Source: Paenibacillus physcomitrellae (GTDB lineage: Bacteria; Bacillota; Bacilli; Paenibacillales; Paenibacillaceae). Taken from it: a stretch of 64,000 nt of DNA. The notes under the pieces were generated by a model. The model made no database searches. It was not told where the DNA came from and was given only the letters and a program-made list of their open reading frames with translations. Position numbers and translations under genes: made by a program. The stretch covers positions 4,244,094 through 4,308,093 of the forward strand of contig NZ_CP022584.1 of NCBI RefSeq assembly GCF_002240225.1. Direction: 5' to 3'. Positions 43,729 through 52,204 of the stretch are shown one piece after another (the first letter of the stretch is position 1; every line of letters begins with the position of its first letter).

Positions 43729-43748
43729 GGTGACATACGGATGTCACC
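43729..43748. promoter_or_regulatory. WYL-regulator operator
   Basis: GGTGACAT-ACGG-ATGTCACC is a perfect 8-bp dyad in the divergent region between the regulator and the VOC gene, overlapping a possible -35 (GTGACA) of the VOC promoter (TATAAA at 43752). Confidence 0.75.
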
Positions 43749-43794
43749 TCTTATAAATTATACTAAATTTATAACAAGAAGGAGGTATTGCTTT

Positions 43795-44259
43795 ATGGCA
43801 GCTGTTGTATATTTGAACTTTGATGGAAATGCAGAACAAGTGATTGAATTTTATTCGGAGGCTTTAAGAGCAATAAAAGTAAAAAAAGTGAAATTAAGGG
43901 ATATCCCCCAAGATCCAAACTACCTCTTGCCGGAAAAGGAGTTGAATATGATCATGGAGTCCTCCATAGAATTTGCAGGAGGGAAAATCATGATGTCGGA
44001 CATTTTGCCTTCAATGAAGGCGACAATGGGCGAACTGGTGAAAGGGAATAATGTTCTGATTAGTCTGGTCATGGATGATAAGCAGAAACTGGAAGACTAC
44101 TTTAATCATTTGGCTGTTGGCGGCCATGTGATCATGCCGTTATCCAATACTCCATGGTCTTCGTGTTTTGGAATGTTAGTTGATAAATTTGGAGTTAACT
44201 GGAAATTCAATAGCGACGCAGATCAGTTTCTTGATCACGTAATCTCCAGCATGAATTAA
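43795..44259 (+). CDS. VOC-family protein (PhnB-like)
   Basis: The 154-residue product is one PhnB-type vicinal-oxygen-chelate domain, opening with VVYLNFDGNAEQVIEFYSEA and ending in SCFGMLVDKFGVNWKFN. AAGGAGG is 8 nt before the ATG; a longer in-frame form upstream has no SD. Followed after 14 nt by a YdeI-like gene. Function is unknown, but VOC proteins often bind or modify small organic compounds. Confidence 0.85.
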   Translation: MAAVVYLNFDGNAEQVIEFYSEALRAIKVKKVKLRDIPQDPNYLLPEKELNMIMESSIEFAGGKIMMSDILPSMKATMGELVKGNNVLISLVMDDKQKLEDYFNHLAVGGHVIMPLSNTPWSSCFGMLVDKFGVNWKFNSDADQFLDHVISSMN

Positions 44260-44273
44260 CGAACACAGGATAA

Positions 44274-44873
44274 ATGCAGGAAGGATATTCTTTTTCAAAT
44301 ATGGAAATGGATCATTTAATTATCGTAAATTCGAGAGAGCAGTTAAGGTTTTGGCTGCAGGAACATAGCAAGACTGAAAAATATTGTTGGGTTTTGGTTA
44401 GTATAATGCCCAAATCGGACACGCTCCTATATTTGGACTCGGTCGAGGAAGCTTTGTGTTTTGGATGGATCGATGGAGTCAAGAAGAAAATAGCTGGAAT
44501 GGGACTGGCTCAAAGACTGTCTCCTCGAAGCCAAAAAAGCTCATGGACTGAATTGAATAAAGAACGTGTCCGCCGCCTCGAAAAGTTGGGGTTGATGACG
44601 GACGAAGGAAGAAAGGTCCTTCCTGATATGGATTACGATTCTTTTCGAATCGACCCCGTTATAGAGCAAAGGCTGAAAGAGGAGAAGCAAGGATATGAGA
44701 ATTTCAAAGCCTTTCCGGATCTGTACAAAAGAGTTCGGATCGACACGATACAAAGCATAAAAAATCAGCCGAAATTATTTGAGAGCAGATTAGACAAATT
44801 CATAGCAAACACGAGAGAAAACAAAATGTATGGCCAATGGAACGATAATGGACGTTTGCTAGGTCGTGTCTGA
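44274..44873 (+). CDS. YdeI/OmpD-associated-like protein, 3' end changed by IS insertion
   Basis: The 199-residue product fits the YdeI family (VNSREQLRFWLQEHSKTEKYCW at the start, ALCFGWIDG near residue 62, and C-terminal RENKMYGQWND). Family members protect against some bacteriocins or peptides by unknown means. The first IS5 base is at about 44862, so the final codons GRV and the stop TGA come from the IS end. Without the IS the frame would have read GRLLDT then TAA. Loss is only two residues, so the protein is probably still functional. AAAGGATAT-like SD is weak. Confidence 0.82.
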   Translation: MQEGYSFSNMEMDHLIIVNSREQLRFWLQEHSKTEKYCWVLVSIMPKSDTLLYLDSVEEALCFGWIDGVKKKIAGMGLAQRLSPRSQKSSWTELNKERVRRLEKLGLMTDEGRKVLPDMDYDSFRIDPVIEQRLKEEKQGYENFKAFPDLYKRVRIDTIQSIKNQPKLFESRLDKFIANTRENKMYGQWNDNGRLLGRV

Positions 44874-44880
44874 AAACTCA

Positions 44881-45306
44881 TCATTGAGTCAATTTGAAAA
44901 TGGCAGCAACGTGTACAAAAGCCAGGAATGACTTGGCTAACTTGTCGTAACGAGTAGCCACACGGCGAAAGTGTTTAATTTTATTGAAAAAGCACTCCAC
45001 TAAGTGGCGTTCTTTGTAGCGATACCAATCGACTTTCCATGGGTTTTGACTATTCGTTTTAGGCGGAATGGTGTAGGATGCCTGCTTCGTTGTAATCCAA
45101 TTCCGAAACGCTTCTGAGCCATAAGCTTTGTCGCCAAGAATATGACTTCCTGTAATATCAAGCTTCTGAAGTAAATCGATCGCTGGAACGGAATCGTAGA
45201 CTTGACCACCCGTCAGAAGAAAAGCAAGGGGGTTTCCTAATCCATCGACGACAGTGTGAAGTTTGGTAGTCTTTCCGCCACGACTGACGCCGATGTGCTG
45301 ATTCAC
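44881..45306 (-). CDS. IS5-family transposase, C-terminal frame (DDE part)
   Basis: The 141-residue frame contains the later part of the transposase DDE domain, starting NQHIGVSRGGKTTKLH and including GDKAYGSEAFRNWI (second Asp) and ERHLVECFFNKIKHFRRVATR (catalytic Glu region, normal Y-x2-R-x3-E-x6-K style). It has no good SD and is expressed mainly by -1 frameshifting from the upstream frame; a GTG could start it separately. Confidence 0.88.
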   Translation of the reverse strand: MNQHIGVSRGGKTTKLHTVVDGLGNPLAFLLTGGQVYDSVPAIDLLQKLDITGSHILGDKAYGSEAFRNWITTKQASYTIPPKTNSQNPWKVDWYRYKERHLVECFFNKIKHFRRVATRYDKLAKSFLAFVHVAAIFKLTQ

Positions 45307-45656
45307 TTCATGTCCTGTGGCGTTTTTTTAGCACCGGCACTATGTTGATGGGCTTTGACCGATGTAGAATCAATGCTCAAGTTTTCAAAGTCAGGTTCGA
45401 CCTGAAGCGTTTGGAAGATCGCGACAAGCAGTCCGGTATCTCGCCACTTGCAGAAGCGACTGTAGACCGTTTTCCATGAACCATAGCGTTCCTCCGGTAG
45501 ATCGCGCCAGGCAGCACCACTTCGAGCGATCCATAGAAACGCGTTAAACATGGTTCGTTCACCTAATTTTGACGGACGTCCTGTTTTGTAGGGGGGAAAC
45601 ATGTCTTTAATCTGTTCCCACTGTTCATCGCTTAATTCGTACCGTCTTTGAATCAT
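45303..45656 (-). CDS. IS5-family transposase, N-terminal frame
   Basis: The 117-residue frame begins MIQRRYELSDEQWEQIK, the typical start of this group, and reaches the first catalytic Asp in LSIDSTSVKAHQHSAG. Seven A (45323-45329 on the minus strand) follow; a -1 shift there continues as AKKNATGHEVNQHIG into the second frame, giving a full DDE transposase. A longer in-frame extension upstream is not needed. Confidence 0.9.
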   Translation of the reverse strand: MIQRRYELSDEQWEQIKDMFPPYKTGRPSKLGERTMFNAFLWIARSGAAWRDLPEERYGSWKTVYSRFCKWRDTGLLVAIFQTLQVEPDFENLSIDSTSVKAHQHSAGAKKTPQDMK

Positions 45657-45832
45657 GTATGACGCCCCATTCGTTTTCTCAAATCTTACCACATTATTTA
45701 GTTTTCAGACACATCCTAGATACCTAAGCTGCCTCGGCCTTTTTTTCGGATGATTGCATCCCTACCCGATATGTGCTATGACTGAATTTAAGCTGTAAGG
45801 GTGTTTAAATTTAAAGTACAGGTGTGGTAGAA

Positions 45833-47536
45833 ATGACGATTAAAACGCTGTTTGTGGCGCCTTACGAAGCCATGGTGAATTTGATAGAGGAATGCGGCAA
45901 AGAAGAGAGCGAGCTGAACCTGCACGTTCAGGTCGGGAACCTCCAGCATGGCGTGGCTTTGGCGAAGCAAGCGGAGGCACAGGGGTTTGAAGCGATCATC
46001 AGCCGCGGAGGCACGGCGAAGCTGATTGCAGAAGCGGTGGACATTCCGGTGATCGATGTGCACGTTTCCGGCTACGACATGCTGCGGGTACTGACGCTGG
46101 CCAATGATTTTCCGAGAAAAAAAGCGATCGTAGGGTTTTCATCCATTACCCAAGGCGCCAAAGCGATTACCGATCTGCTGGACATTCCCATCGATATGTA
46201 CACGATCGAATCCGAGGACGAGACGGAAGAGCTGCTTAAACGTTTGAAGCAGGAGGGCTACCAGCTGATCATGGGCGATGTCGTTACCTTCGAAACCGCA
46301 TCCCGACTGGGACTCCTGGGCATACTGATCCAATCGGGGCGCGAAGCTATTTTTAGCGCGTTTAAAGAAACCAAAACGGTGTCGCGCTGGATGCTGAAAA
46401 GCAGGCTGGAGATCGAACGTTTAAAAAAGATCCTGCGGGTTACAGCGTCTGATTTCATGGTGGTCTCGGAGCAAGGCGAAGTGGTTTATGAGCAGTGGAA
46501 GGAGCTGGAGACCAGGCCCCGGGCGGAGCTGCCGCTTGAAGCGGACTTGCCGGGGACCGGCAGCGGACGTGAAATGACCCATACCAAGGATGCGGACGGC
46601 AATACGTTAAAAGTCACGAGAACACGGATCACGGTTGCCGGCTCCGTTTTTGTGGTCTGCGAATTTGCCCGGCTCCATGGGACAAGGGCTGCAGAAGCGC
46701 ATGAAAGCTTGAAAATCGGCCTGCCGGCTCCGCCGCTGGTCATTCACCAAAGCGAAGCGATGAACGCTTGTTTAATTTTGATCCGCCGCTGCCTGTCTTA
46801 TAATCATTTTATTTTAACGGGGCCGGCCGGGGCCGAATCGGAGCTGATTGCCCGTTATATTCATTTCCACAAATTTCAGGGGAACGGTTTATATGCTTCT
46901 GTAAAAGCTTCCGATCTGCTCGGTCTCGAACCCGAAACGCTTGACGGCGATATCAAAACGATTCATGTCCATACGCTGCTGCCGTTGGATTCCGGGATGA
47001 AGGACAAGCTGTGGGAACGGCTGGAGCTGTTTAAACAAAAGGGGATTACCGTCGTTTTGCCGGTGATGGAGCAAGAAGCCCAGTGGGGCAACCGGATTTA
47101 TGGGGATGGGATGATCCGCATTCATCTGCCGGCTTTGGCTCAGCGCAAAGAAGACTTGAAAGAGCTGGTTACGGCATTCCTAATGCATTTCAATCAAACG
47201 CTTGGCACTTCTGCCGTCCGCATTCATGAACAGGCGTTGTCTTTGCTGGCCGGTTATGCCTGGCCCGGGGATGTAGAGGAACTGAAGGCGCTGCTGCAGG
47301 AAGCTGTTTTAATGGAAAAAGGGTATGTGCTCGAAGCCCGGTTAATCGAGGAACTGCTGGCGCGCAAAGGTGCGCTGCCGGCCGGCTTGCGGTCCGATCT
47401 TTTGACCGGCTCCCTGGAGCACATCGAGAAGAAGATCATTGAGAAGGTGCTAGAAGAGGAAGGTTTTAATCAAACGAAGGCGGCCAAACGTTTGGACATT
47501 AACCGCTCCACCCTGTGGCGCAAGCTGAAGGGTTAA
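45833..47536 (+). CDS. PrpR-N regulator with degenerate AAA+ and Fis-type HTH
   Basis: The 567-residue regulator has a PrpR N-terminal sensory domain (FVAPYEAMVNLIEEC; RGGTAKLIAEAVDIPVIDV near residue 66), a degenerate NtrC-like AAA+ region from about 300 (GPAGAESELIARYI instead of GETGTGKE; no GAFTGA loop) and a C-terminal Fis HTH (EGFNQTKAAKRLDINRSTLW). Lack of GAFTGA means it should not drive sigma-54 promoters. The ATG was chosen 3 codons after a GTG because of SD AGGTG. It precedes kdgT/dtnK/pdxA2 and probably controls them. Confidence 0.88.
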   Translation: MTIKTLFVAPYEAMVNLIEECGKEESELNLHVQVGNLQHGVALAKQAEAQGFEAIISRGGTAKLIAEAVDIPVIDVHVSGYDMLRVLTLANDFPRKKAIVGFSSITQGAKAITDLLDIPIDMYTIESEDETEELLKRLKQEGYQLIMGDVVTFETASRLGLLGILIQSGREAIFSAFKETKTVSRWMLKSRLEIERLKKILRVTASDFMVVSEQGEVVYEQWKELETRPRAELPLEADLPGTGSGREMTHTKDADGNTLKVTRTRITVAGSVFVVCEFARLHGTRAAEAHESLKIGLPAPPLVIHQSEAMNACLILIRRCLSYNHFILTGPAGAESELIARYIHFHKFQGNGLYASVKASDLLGLEPETLDGDIKTIHVHTLLPLDSGMKDKLWERLELFKQKGITVVLPVMEQEAQWGNRIYGDGMIRIHLPALAQRKEDLKELVTAFLMHFNQTLGTSAVRIHEQALSLLAGYAWPGDVEELKALLQEAVLMEKGYVLEARLIEELLARKGALPAGLRSDLLTGSLEHIEKKIIEKVLEEEGFNQTKAAKRLDINRSTLWRKLKG

Positions 47537-47556
47537 TCCAGCTGACTGTTTAATAA

Positions 47557-47610
47557 TGCAACAGTTTTGTGTTTATCTTATTTTTTAAACACAAAACTGT
47601 TGCGTTTTAT
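47557..47610 (+). terminator. terminator hairpin between regulator and permease
   Basis: GCAACAGTTTTGTGTTTA/TAAACACAAAACTGTTGC is a perfect 18-bp stem with a 10-nt loop and a GTTTTATTA tail. It separates the regulator from the permease, which has its own promoter; as a palindrome it might also be a regulator site. Confidence 0.82.
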
Positions 47611-47634
47611 TATGTATGCGTTTACTATAAGAAC

Positions 47635-47648
47635 TGTAATCGGTTACA
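47635..47648. promoter_or_regulatory. cre site (CcpA) upstream of the permease
   Basis: TGTAATCGGTTACA fits the cre consensus TGWAANCGNTNWCA at every defined position. It lies 47 nt before the permease start, just after a possible TTGCGT-17-TACTAT promoter (47600-47628), so bound CcpA would block the operon when glucose is present. Confidence 0.78.
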
Positions 47649-47694
47649 AGACAAATAAGTGTTTCAAATTACAACAACAAGGAGCGGTGCAACC

Positions 47695-48657
47695 ATGAAA
47701 ATCAAAGCGGCCATTGACAAAATCCCCGGCGGGATGATGTTGATTCCTTTGCTCATAGGGGCTATCATTCGTACATTTTTTCCATCCATCTTTGATTTGC
47801 CGGAATTTAAAAGCTCGTTTACGGGAGGACTTTTAACAGGGACCTCGGCTTTGCTGGCAGCATTTTATATTTGTTTAGGTTCCACGATTCGCTTTCAGGC
47901 CACCGGCTATATTTTGAAGAAAGGCGTGAGCCTCTGGGTCGGCAAAATCGGCACGACCTTTCTGATCGCTTTGCTGATCAAAGCCATTTTCCCGGATCAA
48001 AACAATCTCTTTCTGGGGTTGTCCGCTTTGGCGATCATAGCTGCTTTCTCCGATACAAACGGCGGCCTTTATATGGCGCTGATGGGACAGCTCGGACGAA
48101 AAGCCGAGGACGTTGCCGCTTATTCGATTATGTCGCTTGAATCCGGTCCTTTCTTCACCATGCTGATTCTGGGCGTTGCCGGACTGGCGAGCTTTCCGGT
48201 CCTGGCGTTTGTGTTCGCCATCCTGCCGCTGGTTCTCGGTATGATTCTCGGCAACCTGGACGAGAAAATGCGGGAATTTTTAAGCAAAGGACAGGAGGTC
48301 CTGATTCCGCTGTTTGCGCTGGCTATCGGCTCGGGCATTAACCTGACCAACGTGGTTAAAGCCGGTTTCTCCGGTGTACTGCTCGGGATTGGCGTCGTTG
48401 TGATTACCGGTGTAGTCCTGTTCCTCATCGACCGTTTGACCGGCGGAAACGGCGTAGCCGGCATTGCCGCTTCGTCTACCGCAGGGAATGCTTCAGCCGT
48501 GCCTATGGCCGTTGCAGCCGTATACACCGGCTACTCTGCCATTGCGGCTACAGCAACACTGCAGGTTACAGCTGCCGTTATCGTGACGGCCGTTCTGACG
48601 CCGCTGCTCACCACCTGGTTCGCTAAACGTGCCGAGCGGCGTAATGCAAGCGCTTAA
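47695..48657 (+). CDS. KdgT-family acid-sugar permease
   Basis: The 320-residue product has about ten helices and fits the 2-keto-3-deoxygluconate permease (KdgT) family: IPGGMMLIPLLIGAIIRTFF at the start and AFSDTNGGLYMALMG near residue 130. The ATG follows AAGGAG; a 12-codon in-frame extension was rejected. Next to a DUF1537 kinase and PdxA2 it more likely imports threonate or a similar four-carbon acid sugar than KDG itself. Confidence 0.88.
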   Translation: MKIKAAIDKIPGGMMLIPLLIGAIIRTFFPSIFDLPEFKSSFTGGLLTGTSALLAAFYICLGSTIRFQATGYILKKGVSLWVGKIGTTFLIALLIKAIFPDQNNLFLGLSALAIIAAFSDTNGGLYMALMGQLGRKAEDVAAYSIMSLESGPFFTMLILGVAGLASFPVLAFVFAILPLVLGMILGNLDEKMREFLSKGQEVLIPLFALAIGSGINLTNVVKAGFSGVLLGIGVVVITGVVLFLIDRLTGGNGVAGIAASSTAGNASAVPMAVAAVYTGYSAIAATATLQVTAAVIVTAVLTPLLTTWFAKRAERRNASA

Positions 48658-48722
48658 TCCTCTCAAGCCATCAATTTAGTTGTACTATAGAGAATGCAGT
48701 AAAATAAGGAAGTGGAGAACTC

Positions 48723-50021
48723 ATGCGTAGTTTTTACATCATTGCGGACGATTTGACGGGGGCCAATGACGCCGGCGTACAGCTGTCGAAGATCGGCATT
48801 GCCTCAACCGTCTGGCTGGATTTTCAAGAAGGCGCTTTGGGATCAGCCGGAGACGTGGCGATTATCGATACCGACAGCCGGGCGGCGGAAGAGCGGGTCG
48901 CTTATGAACGAAGCAGCAAAGCGAGTTCGATTCTGCGGAGTCATGGCTACGAGCATGTTTATAAAAAAATGGACTCGACATTAAGAGGAAATGTCGCCGC
49001 CGAGCTGGCGGCTGTCGTGTCCGTTCATCAGCCTGAAGTTGTGGTGGTTGCGCCGGCATTTCCGAAAATGAACCGGCAAACCCTAAACGGATATCAATAC
49101 GTAAACGGCCGGCTTGTTTCGGAGACGGAGTTCGGACGGGATCCGAAAACGCCGGTCACGGACAGCAGCATCCCTAATTTGTTTAAGGGTTATGTAGACG
49201 CTAACCGGATTTGTCTGATCAGCCAAACGGAATTGGCGGATTCGCCGAAACAGACGAAACGCAAAATTCTGGAGCTGGCTGCTGAAGGCCCGGCCTGGTT
49301 CATCTGCGACGCTTCCACAGACGCCGATTTGGAGGCGGTCGCCCGGCTGTTTGCCCAAACCGGCAAACGGACGGTATGGGCCGGATCGGCCGGCTTGATC
49401 GAGCAGCTGCCGGCTGCGCTGAACTTGAAGCAAACGTTCAGCGGCCAGCCGGACAAGCTGAACATTGCCCGGACGCTGACGGTTTCCGCCAGCTTGTCCC
49501 AGGTGACCAGACGGCAGCTCGAGAAAGCACGGGCGCTGCCGGACGTTTTTTTCCTGGAGATGAATCCGGCGGATTTGATCCGGCAAACCTACGAGGTACA
49601 GGATATGGTTCGTACGTTCGCTGGGAATGCGCATAACAGGCATTTCGTGCTGTTCGTGGATCCGTCAGCGGAGAACCGGGAGGCGACCAAAAAGCTGGAA
49701 GCGGAGCTTTCCATGAATAAAACGGAAATCAGCGAAGCGATCTCCAGGGAGCTGGGCACGATTGCCCGGGCGATTCTGCAGTCTTTTCCGGATATCAACG
49801 GGCTGGTGCTGACGGGAGGAGACACGGCCAAGGCTGTCTGCAACCGGCTGGGCATGACCCGGCTGCGGCTGTACTCCGAGGTGGAGCCCGGACTGCCGCT
49901 TGGCAAAATGAGCGACGCATCTTCGTCCCGGGACTATTGGACCGTCACGAAAGCAGGCGCTTTCGGCAGCGAAAATTCTTTGGCGAATGTATTAAGTTAT
50001 ATGAACGGAAAGGATGAATGA
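48723..50021 (+). CDS. dtnK: four-carbon acid sugar kinase (DUF1537; DtnK/OtnK type)
   Basis: The 432-residue kinase has the DUF1537 N-terminal motif ADDLTGANDAG, the KKMDSTLRGN substrate segment near residue 82 and the C-terminal nucleotide-binding GLVLTGGDTAKAVCN near residue 360. DUF1537 was shown experimentally to be a kinase family for acid sugars such as D-threonate and erythronate. Directly followed by PdxA2, it would make 4-phospho-threonate. The specific isomer cannot be told. GTGGAGAAC-like SD upstream. Confidence 0.88.
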   Translation: MRSFYIIADDLTGANDAGVQLSKIGIASTVWLDFQEGALGSAGDVAIIDTDSRAAEERVAYERSSKASSILRSHGYEHVYKKMDSTLRGNVAAELAAVVSVHQPEVVVVAPAFPKMNRQTLNGYQYVNGRLVSETEFGRDPKTPVTDSSIPNLFKGYVDANRICLISQTELADSPKQTKRKILELAAEGPAWFICDASTDADLEAVARLFAQTGKRTVWAGSAGLIEQLPAALNLKQTFSGQPDKLNIARTLTVSASLSQVTRRQLEKARALPDVFFLEMNPADLIRQTYEVQDMVRTFAGNAHNRHFVLFVDPSAENREATKKLEAELSMNKTEISEAISRELGTIARAILQSFPDINGLVLTGGDTAKAVCNRLGMTRLRLYSEVEPGLPLGKMSDASSSRDYWTVTKAGAFGSENSLANVLSYMNGKDE

Positions 50022-50023
50022 AC

Positions 50024-51031
50024 ATGAATCAAATCAAACCAATCGTCGGAATCACTATGGGGGACGGAGCGGGCGTAGGACCCGAGATTATTTTAAAAAG
50101 TCTGGGCGATCCGGAGATTTATGATCTCTGCCGTCCTGTTGTTATTGGCGACAGCAAAATTTTGAACCGGGCCAAAGCTTTTGTCCACAGCGATTTAAAA
50201 GTCGAAACCATTCAAGAGGAGCAAATTGCCGATCTCCCGTATTCCTTCGGGACAGTCTATTGCCTCGATCTGAACCTGCTGAGCGAAGACCTGCCCATCG
50301 GCCAGGTGTCGGCGGAAGCCGGCCATGCCGCGTTTGAATATTTGGCCAAAGCAATCGATCTGGCGAACAAAAAGGCAATCGACGCCATCTGCACGGCTCC
50401 GCTGAACAAGGAGGCCCTCCATAAAGGCGGGCACAAATATCCGGGCCATACGGAAATTCTGGCCGATTTGACCGGCACAGACGAGTTTTCCATGATGCTG
50501 TCCGCGCCTAAACTGAAAGTCATCCACGTCACAACCCATGTCGGAATCATCGACGCTGTGAAAATGATTAACCCGGAACGCGTCTACCGGGTGATCCGGC
50601 TGGCCCATGACACGCTGGTCAAATCGGGCATCGAAAATCCGAAAATCGCCGTTTGCGGCATCAACCCGCATGCGGGCGAAAACGGACTGTTCGGCTATGG
50701 CGAAGAAGAAGAAAAGGTAGTACCGGCCGTGAACAAGGCGCAGGGCGAAGGGATCAACGTGGTTGGCCCGCTGCCTGCGGATACGCTGTTCTTCCGTACG
50801 GTCCGCGGCGATTTCGATATCGTGGTCGCGATGTATCATGACCAGGGACATGGTCCCGTCAAGGTGCTTGGCCTCGATGCGGGCGTCAATATTACGGTCG
50901 GCCTGCCGATCATCCGCACCAGCGTCGATCACGGCACCGCGTTCGATATTGCCGGCAAAGGCATCGTGGAAGAAAAAAGCATGACCGAAGCGATCCGCCA
51001 GGCCGTCGAGCTGGCTCCAAAAAGAAAATAA
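50024..51031 (+). CDS. pdxA2: PdxA2-type 4-phosphothreonate/4-phosphoerythronate dehydrogenase
   Basis: The 335-residue enzyme has the PdxA motifs GDGAGVGPEI (near residue 15), PGHTEILADLTG (metal His) and MYHDQGHGPVKVLG (two metal-binding His near 276 and 280). In the known pathway it oxidises and decarboxylates 4-phospho-D-threonate to dihydroxyacetone phosphate. Linkage to the DUF1537 kinase argues against a vitamin B6 role. The ATG at 50024 is 9 nt from AAAGGA; an ATG at 50018 overlaps the kinase stop but is only 3 nt from the SD. Confidence 0.9.
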   Translation: MNQIKPIVGITMGDGAGVGPEIILKSLGDPEIYDLCRPVVIGDSKILNRAKAFVHSDLKVETIQEEQIADLPYSFGTVYCLDLNLLSEDLPIGQVSAEAGHAAFEYLAKAIDLANKKAIDAICTAPLNKEALHKGGHKYPGHTEILADLTGTDEFSMMLSAPKLKVIHVTTHVGIIDAVKMINPERVYRVIRLAHDTLVKSGIENPKIAVCGINPHAGENGLFGYGEEEEKVVPAVNKAQGEGINVVGPLPADTLFFRTVRGDFDIVVAMYHDQGHGPVKVLGLDAGVNITVGLPIIRTSVDHGTAFDIAGKGIVEEKSMTEAIRQAVELAPKRK

Positions 51032-51115
51032 GCTGGCGGAAGACGCTGGTGTAACGAAGCGAGAGGTAAGGGTTCTTAAGCAGCGACATTTGATACTTTG
51101 CAACAATGGTACCGG

Positions 51116-51150
51116 AAGATGACTCCTTATGATAAGGGGTCATCTTTTTT
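51116..51150 (+). terminator. rho-independent terminator of the threonate operon
   Basis: GATGACtCCTTAT/ATAAGGgGTCATC with TTTTTT tail, 85 nt after the pdxA2 stop. Confidence 0.92.
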
Positions 51151-51216
51151 AGGTCGAAGGTATTCCTCTAGTGGGGTTACCCGTTTCGCTTCGCCTAACG
51201 GCTAAGCGATAACGGT

Positions 51217-51250
51217 ATAACCGCATAACCGCATAACCGCATAACCGCAT
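51217..51250. repeat. 8-bp tandem repeat, four copies
   Basis: ATAACCGC is repeated four times without change at 51217-51248, then AT. It lies immediately downstream of the stop of the minus-strand gene at 51253 and is likely prone to slippage. Confidence 0.95.
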
Positions 51251-51252
51251 GA

Positions 51253-51933
51253 CTAACCACGCAGTTCGAGTTCCGCCAGCAGCTTACGCATCCTTTGCGG
51301 AATTTCCATCCGCAGCTGTTCCCATGGAATGAACATGTCTGGAGTCCACTCGAAGGGAGCGTACGCAAAGGCAGGCCGGAACGTGAAGGCTCGCAAATGA
51401 TTTTCAGCCAAACGGTCCGAGAGATCGTTGAGTTCGAATTCACCACGGAATAAATCCGGCTCCAGCACGCCGCCAGTGCCTGCTTCTTCCATGCAGGAGC
51501 TTCTTGCATCGGGCAGCAGCAGAAAAACTTCAGGCAGCGGCGACATGGCATGTTTACCCGGCTGAACAAACACCTGCACCTGCCCGCTGTCCGTCAGATT
51601 GCTTCTATCCGGCAAAAGTCCCACCAAATAACGGCCATGGAAGCTGACTTCACAGGATACAACCTCCCCATCATGGCCGACATAGATCCAAACGTGCTCC
51701 AGATCATAAAGATGCTGAATATCGTAATCCCAAAACAGCGCGTATTCGATGACGAACTGAACCCGCTTCTGATCCACTTCGATCGTTCTGGCAAAAGACG
51801 GAGAGGGACCGGACTGCTCGAATATCGTAACCCCGGCCCGAATCAGCTGGAAAGGTTCCTTGAGGTCCATGAGCAGCCTGGGCGCGGATTTCAAAACGAT
51901 GTCCCAATGAGGACTTCTGCTGGTTTCGTTCAT
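51253..51933 (-). CDS. conserved-looking unknown protein (226 aa)
   Basis: The 226-residue product has no signal peptide or membrane helix. The middle reads RVQFVIEYALFWDYDIQHLYDLEHVWIY then EVVSCEVSFHGRYLVGLL, with many aromatic and acidic residues; this looks like an enzyme- or ligand-like fold and faintly recalls the HxGDxE region of Vps62-like proteins, but I do not recognise the family. Stop is TAG beside the ATAACCGC repeats. Divergent, with about 270 bp, from a GntR/LacI regulator that may control it. GGAGG-like SD in front of the ATG. Confidence 0.75.
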   Translation of the reverse strand: MNETSRSPHWDIVLKSAPRLLMDLKEPFQLIRAGVTIFEQSGPSPSFARTIEVDQKRVQFVIEYALFWDYDIQHLYDLEHVWIYVGHDGEVVSCEVSFHGRYLVGLLPDRSNLTDSGQVQVFVQPGKHAMSPLPEVFLLLPDARSSCMEEAGTGGVLEPDLFRGEFELNDLSDRLAENHLRAFTFRPAFAYAPFEWTPDMFIPWEQLRMEIPQRMRKLLAELELRG

Positions 51934-52141
51934 GGTAATATCATTTATCCTCCTAAAAAGCCGAACTCACAAATGCACGCCGGTCATGTATGCGCAGCGA
52001 TCATGCAGATACACCAGTCATATGTGGAGACGGCAATAAAAATGAAATCTCCTGATTATCAGTATAAAGGTACAGGTAGGGAGTACGGTTAATAGAGATG
52101 CAGAGATTTGTAAAAAAACGTCTGCTTTATGGGCAAAGTGG

Positions 52142-52170
52142 TTGCTGGCTTATGTTTCTGATATTATACA
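52142..52170 (+). promoter_or_regulatory. putative promoter of the GntR/LacI gene
   Basis: TTGCTG (52142-52147), 17 nt and TTATAC (52165-52170), 35 nt before the chosen start. Confidence 0.45.
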
Positions 52171-52204
52171 TGTGATATGGATCAGTATCGGAGGGGAAAG
52201 TGGG

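Larger units (their letters stand above)
44862..45716. mobile_element. IS5-family (IS427 group) insertion sequence
   Basis: The 855-bp element has terminal inverted repeats of 17 bp with two mismatches (GGTCGTGTCTGAAAACT at the left, and GGATGTGTCTGAAAACT on the right as complement). It is flanked by TA, or CTAG if the end bases are counted as target. It carries a transposase split in two frames with a run of seven A. The size, repeat and two-frame design are normal for the IS427 group. Confidence 0.9.

Noticed and set aside
47557-47694. sigma-54 (-24/-12) promoter before the permease
   Set aside because: No TGGCAC-N5-TTGCA-like sequence is present, and the regulator lacks GAFTGA.
51217-51250. 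CRISPR-like repeats
   Set aside because: The 8-bp units are directly joined with no spacers.
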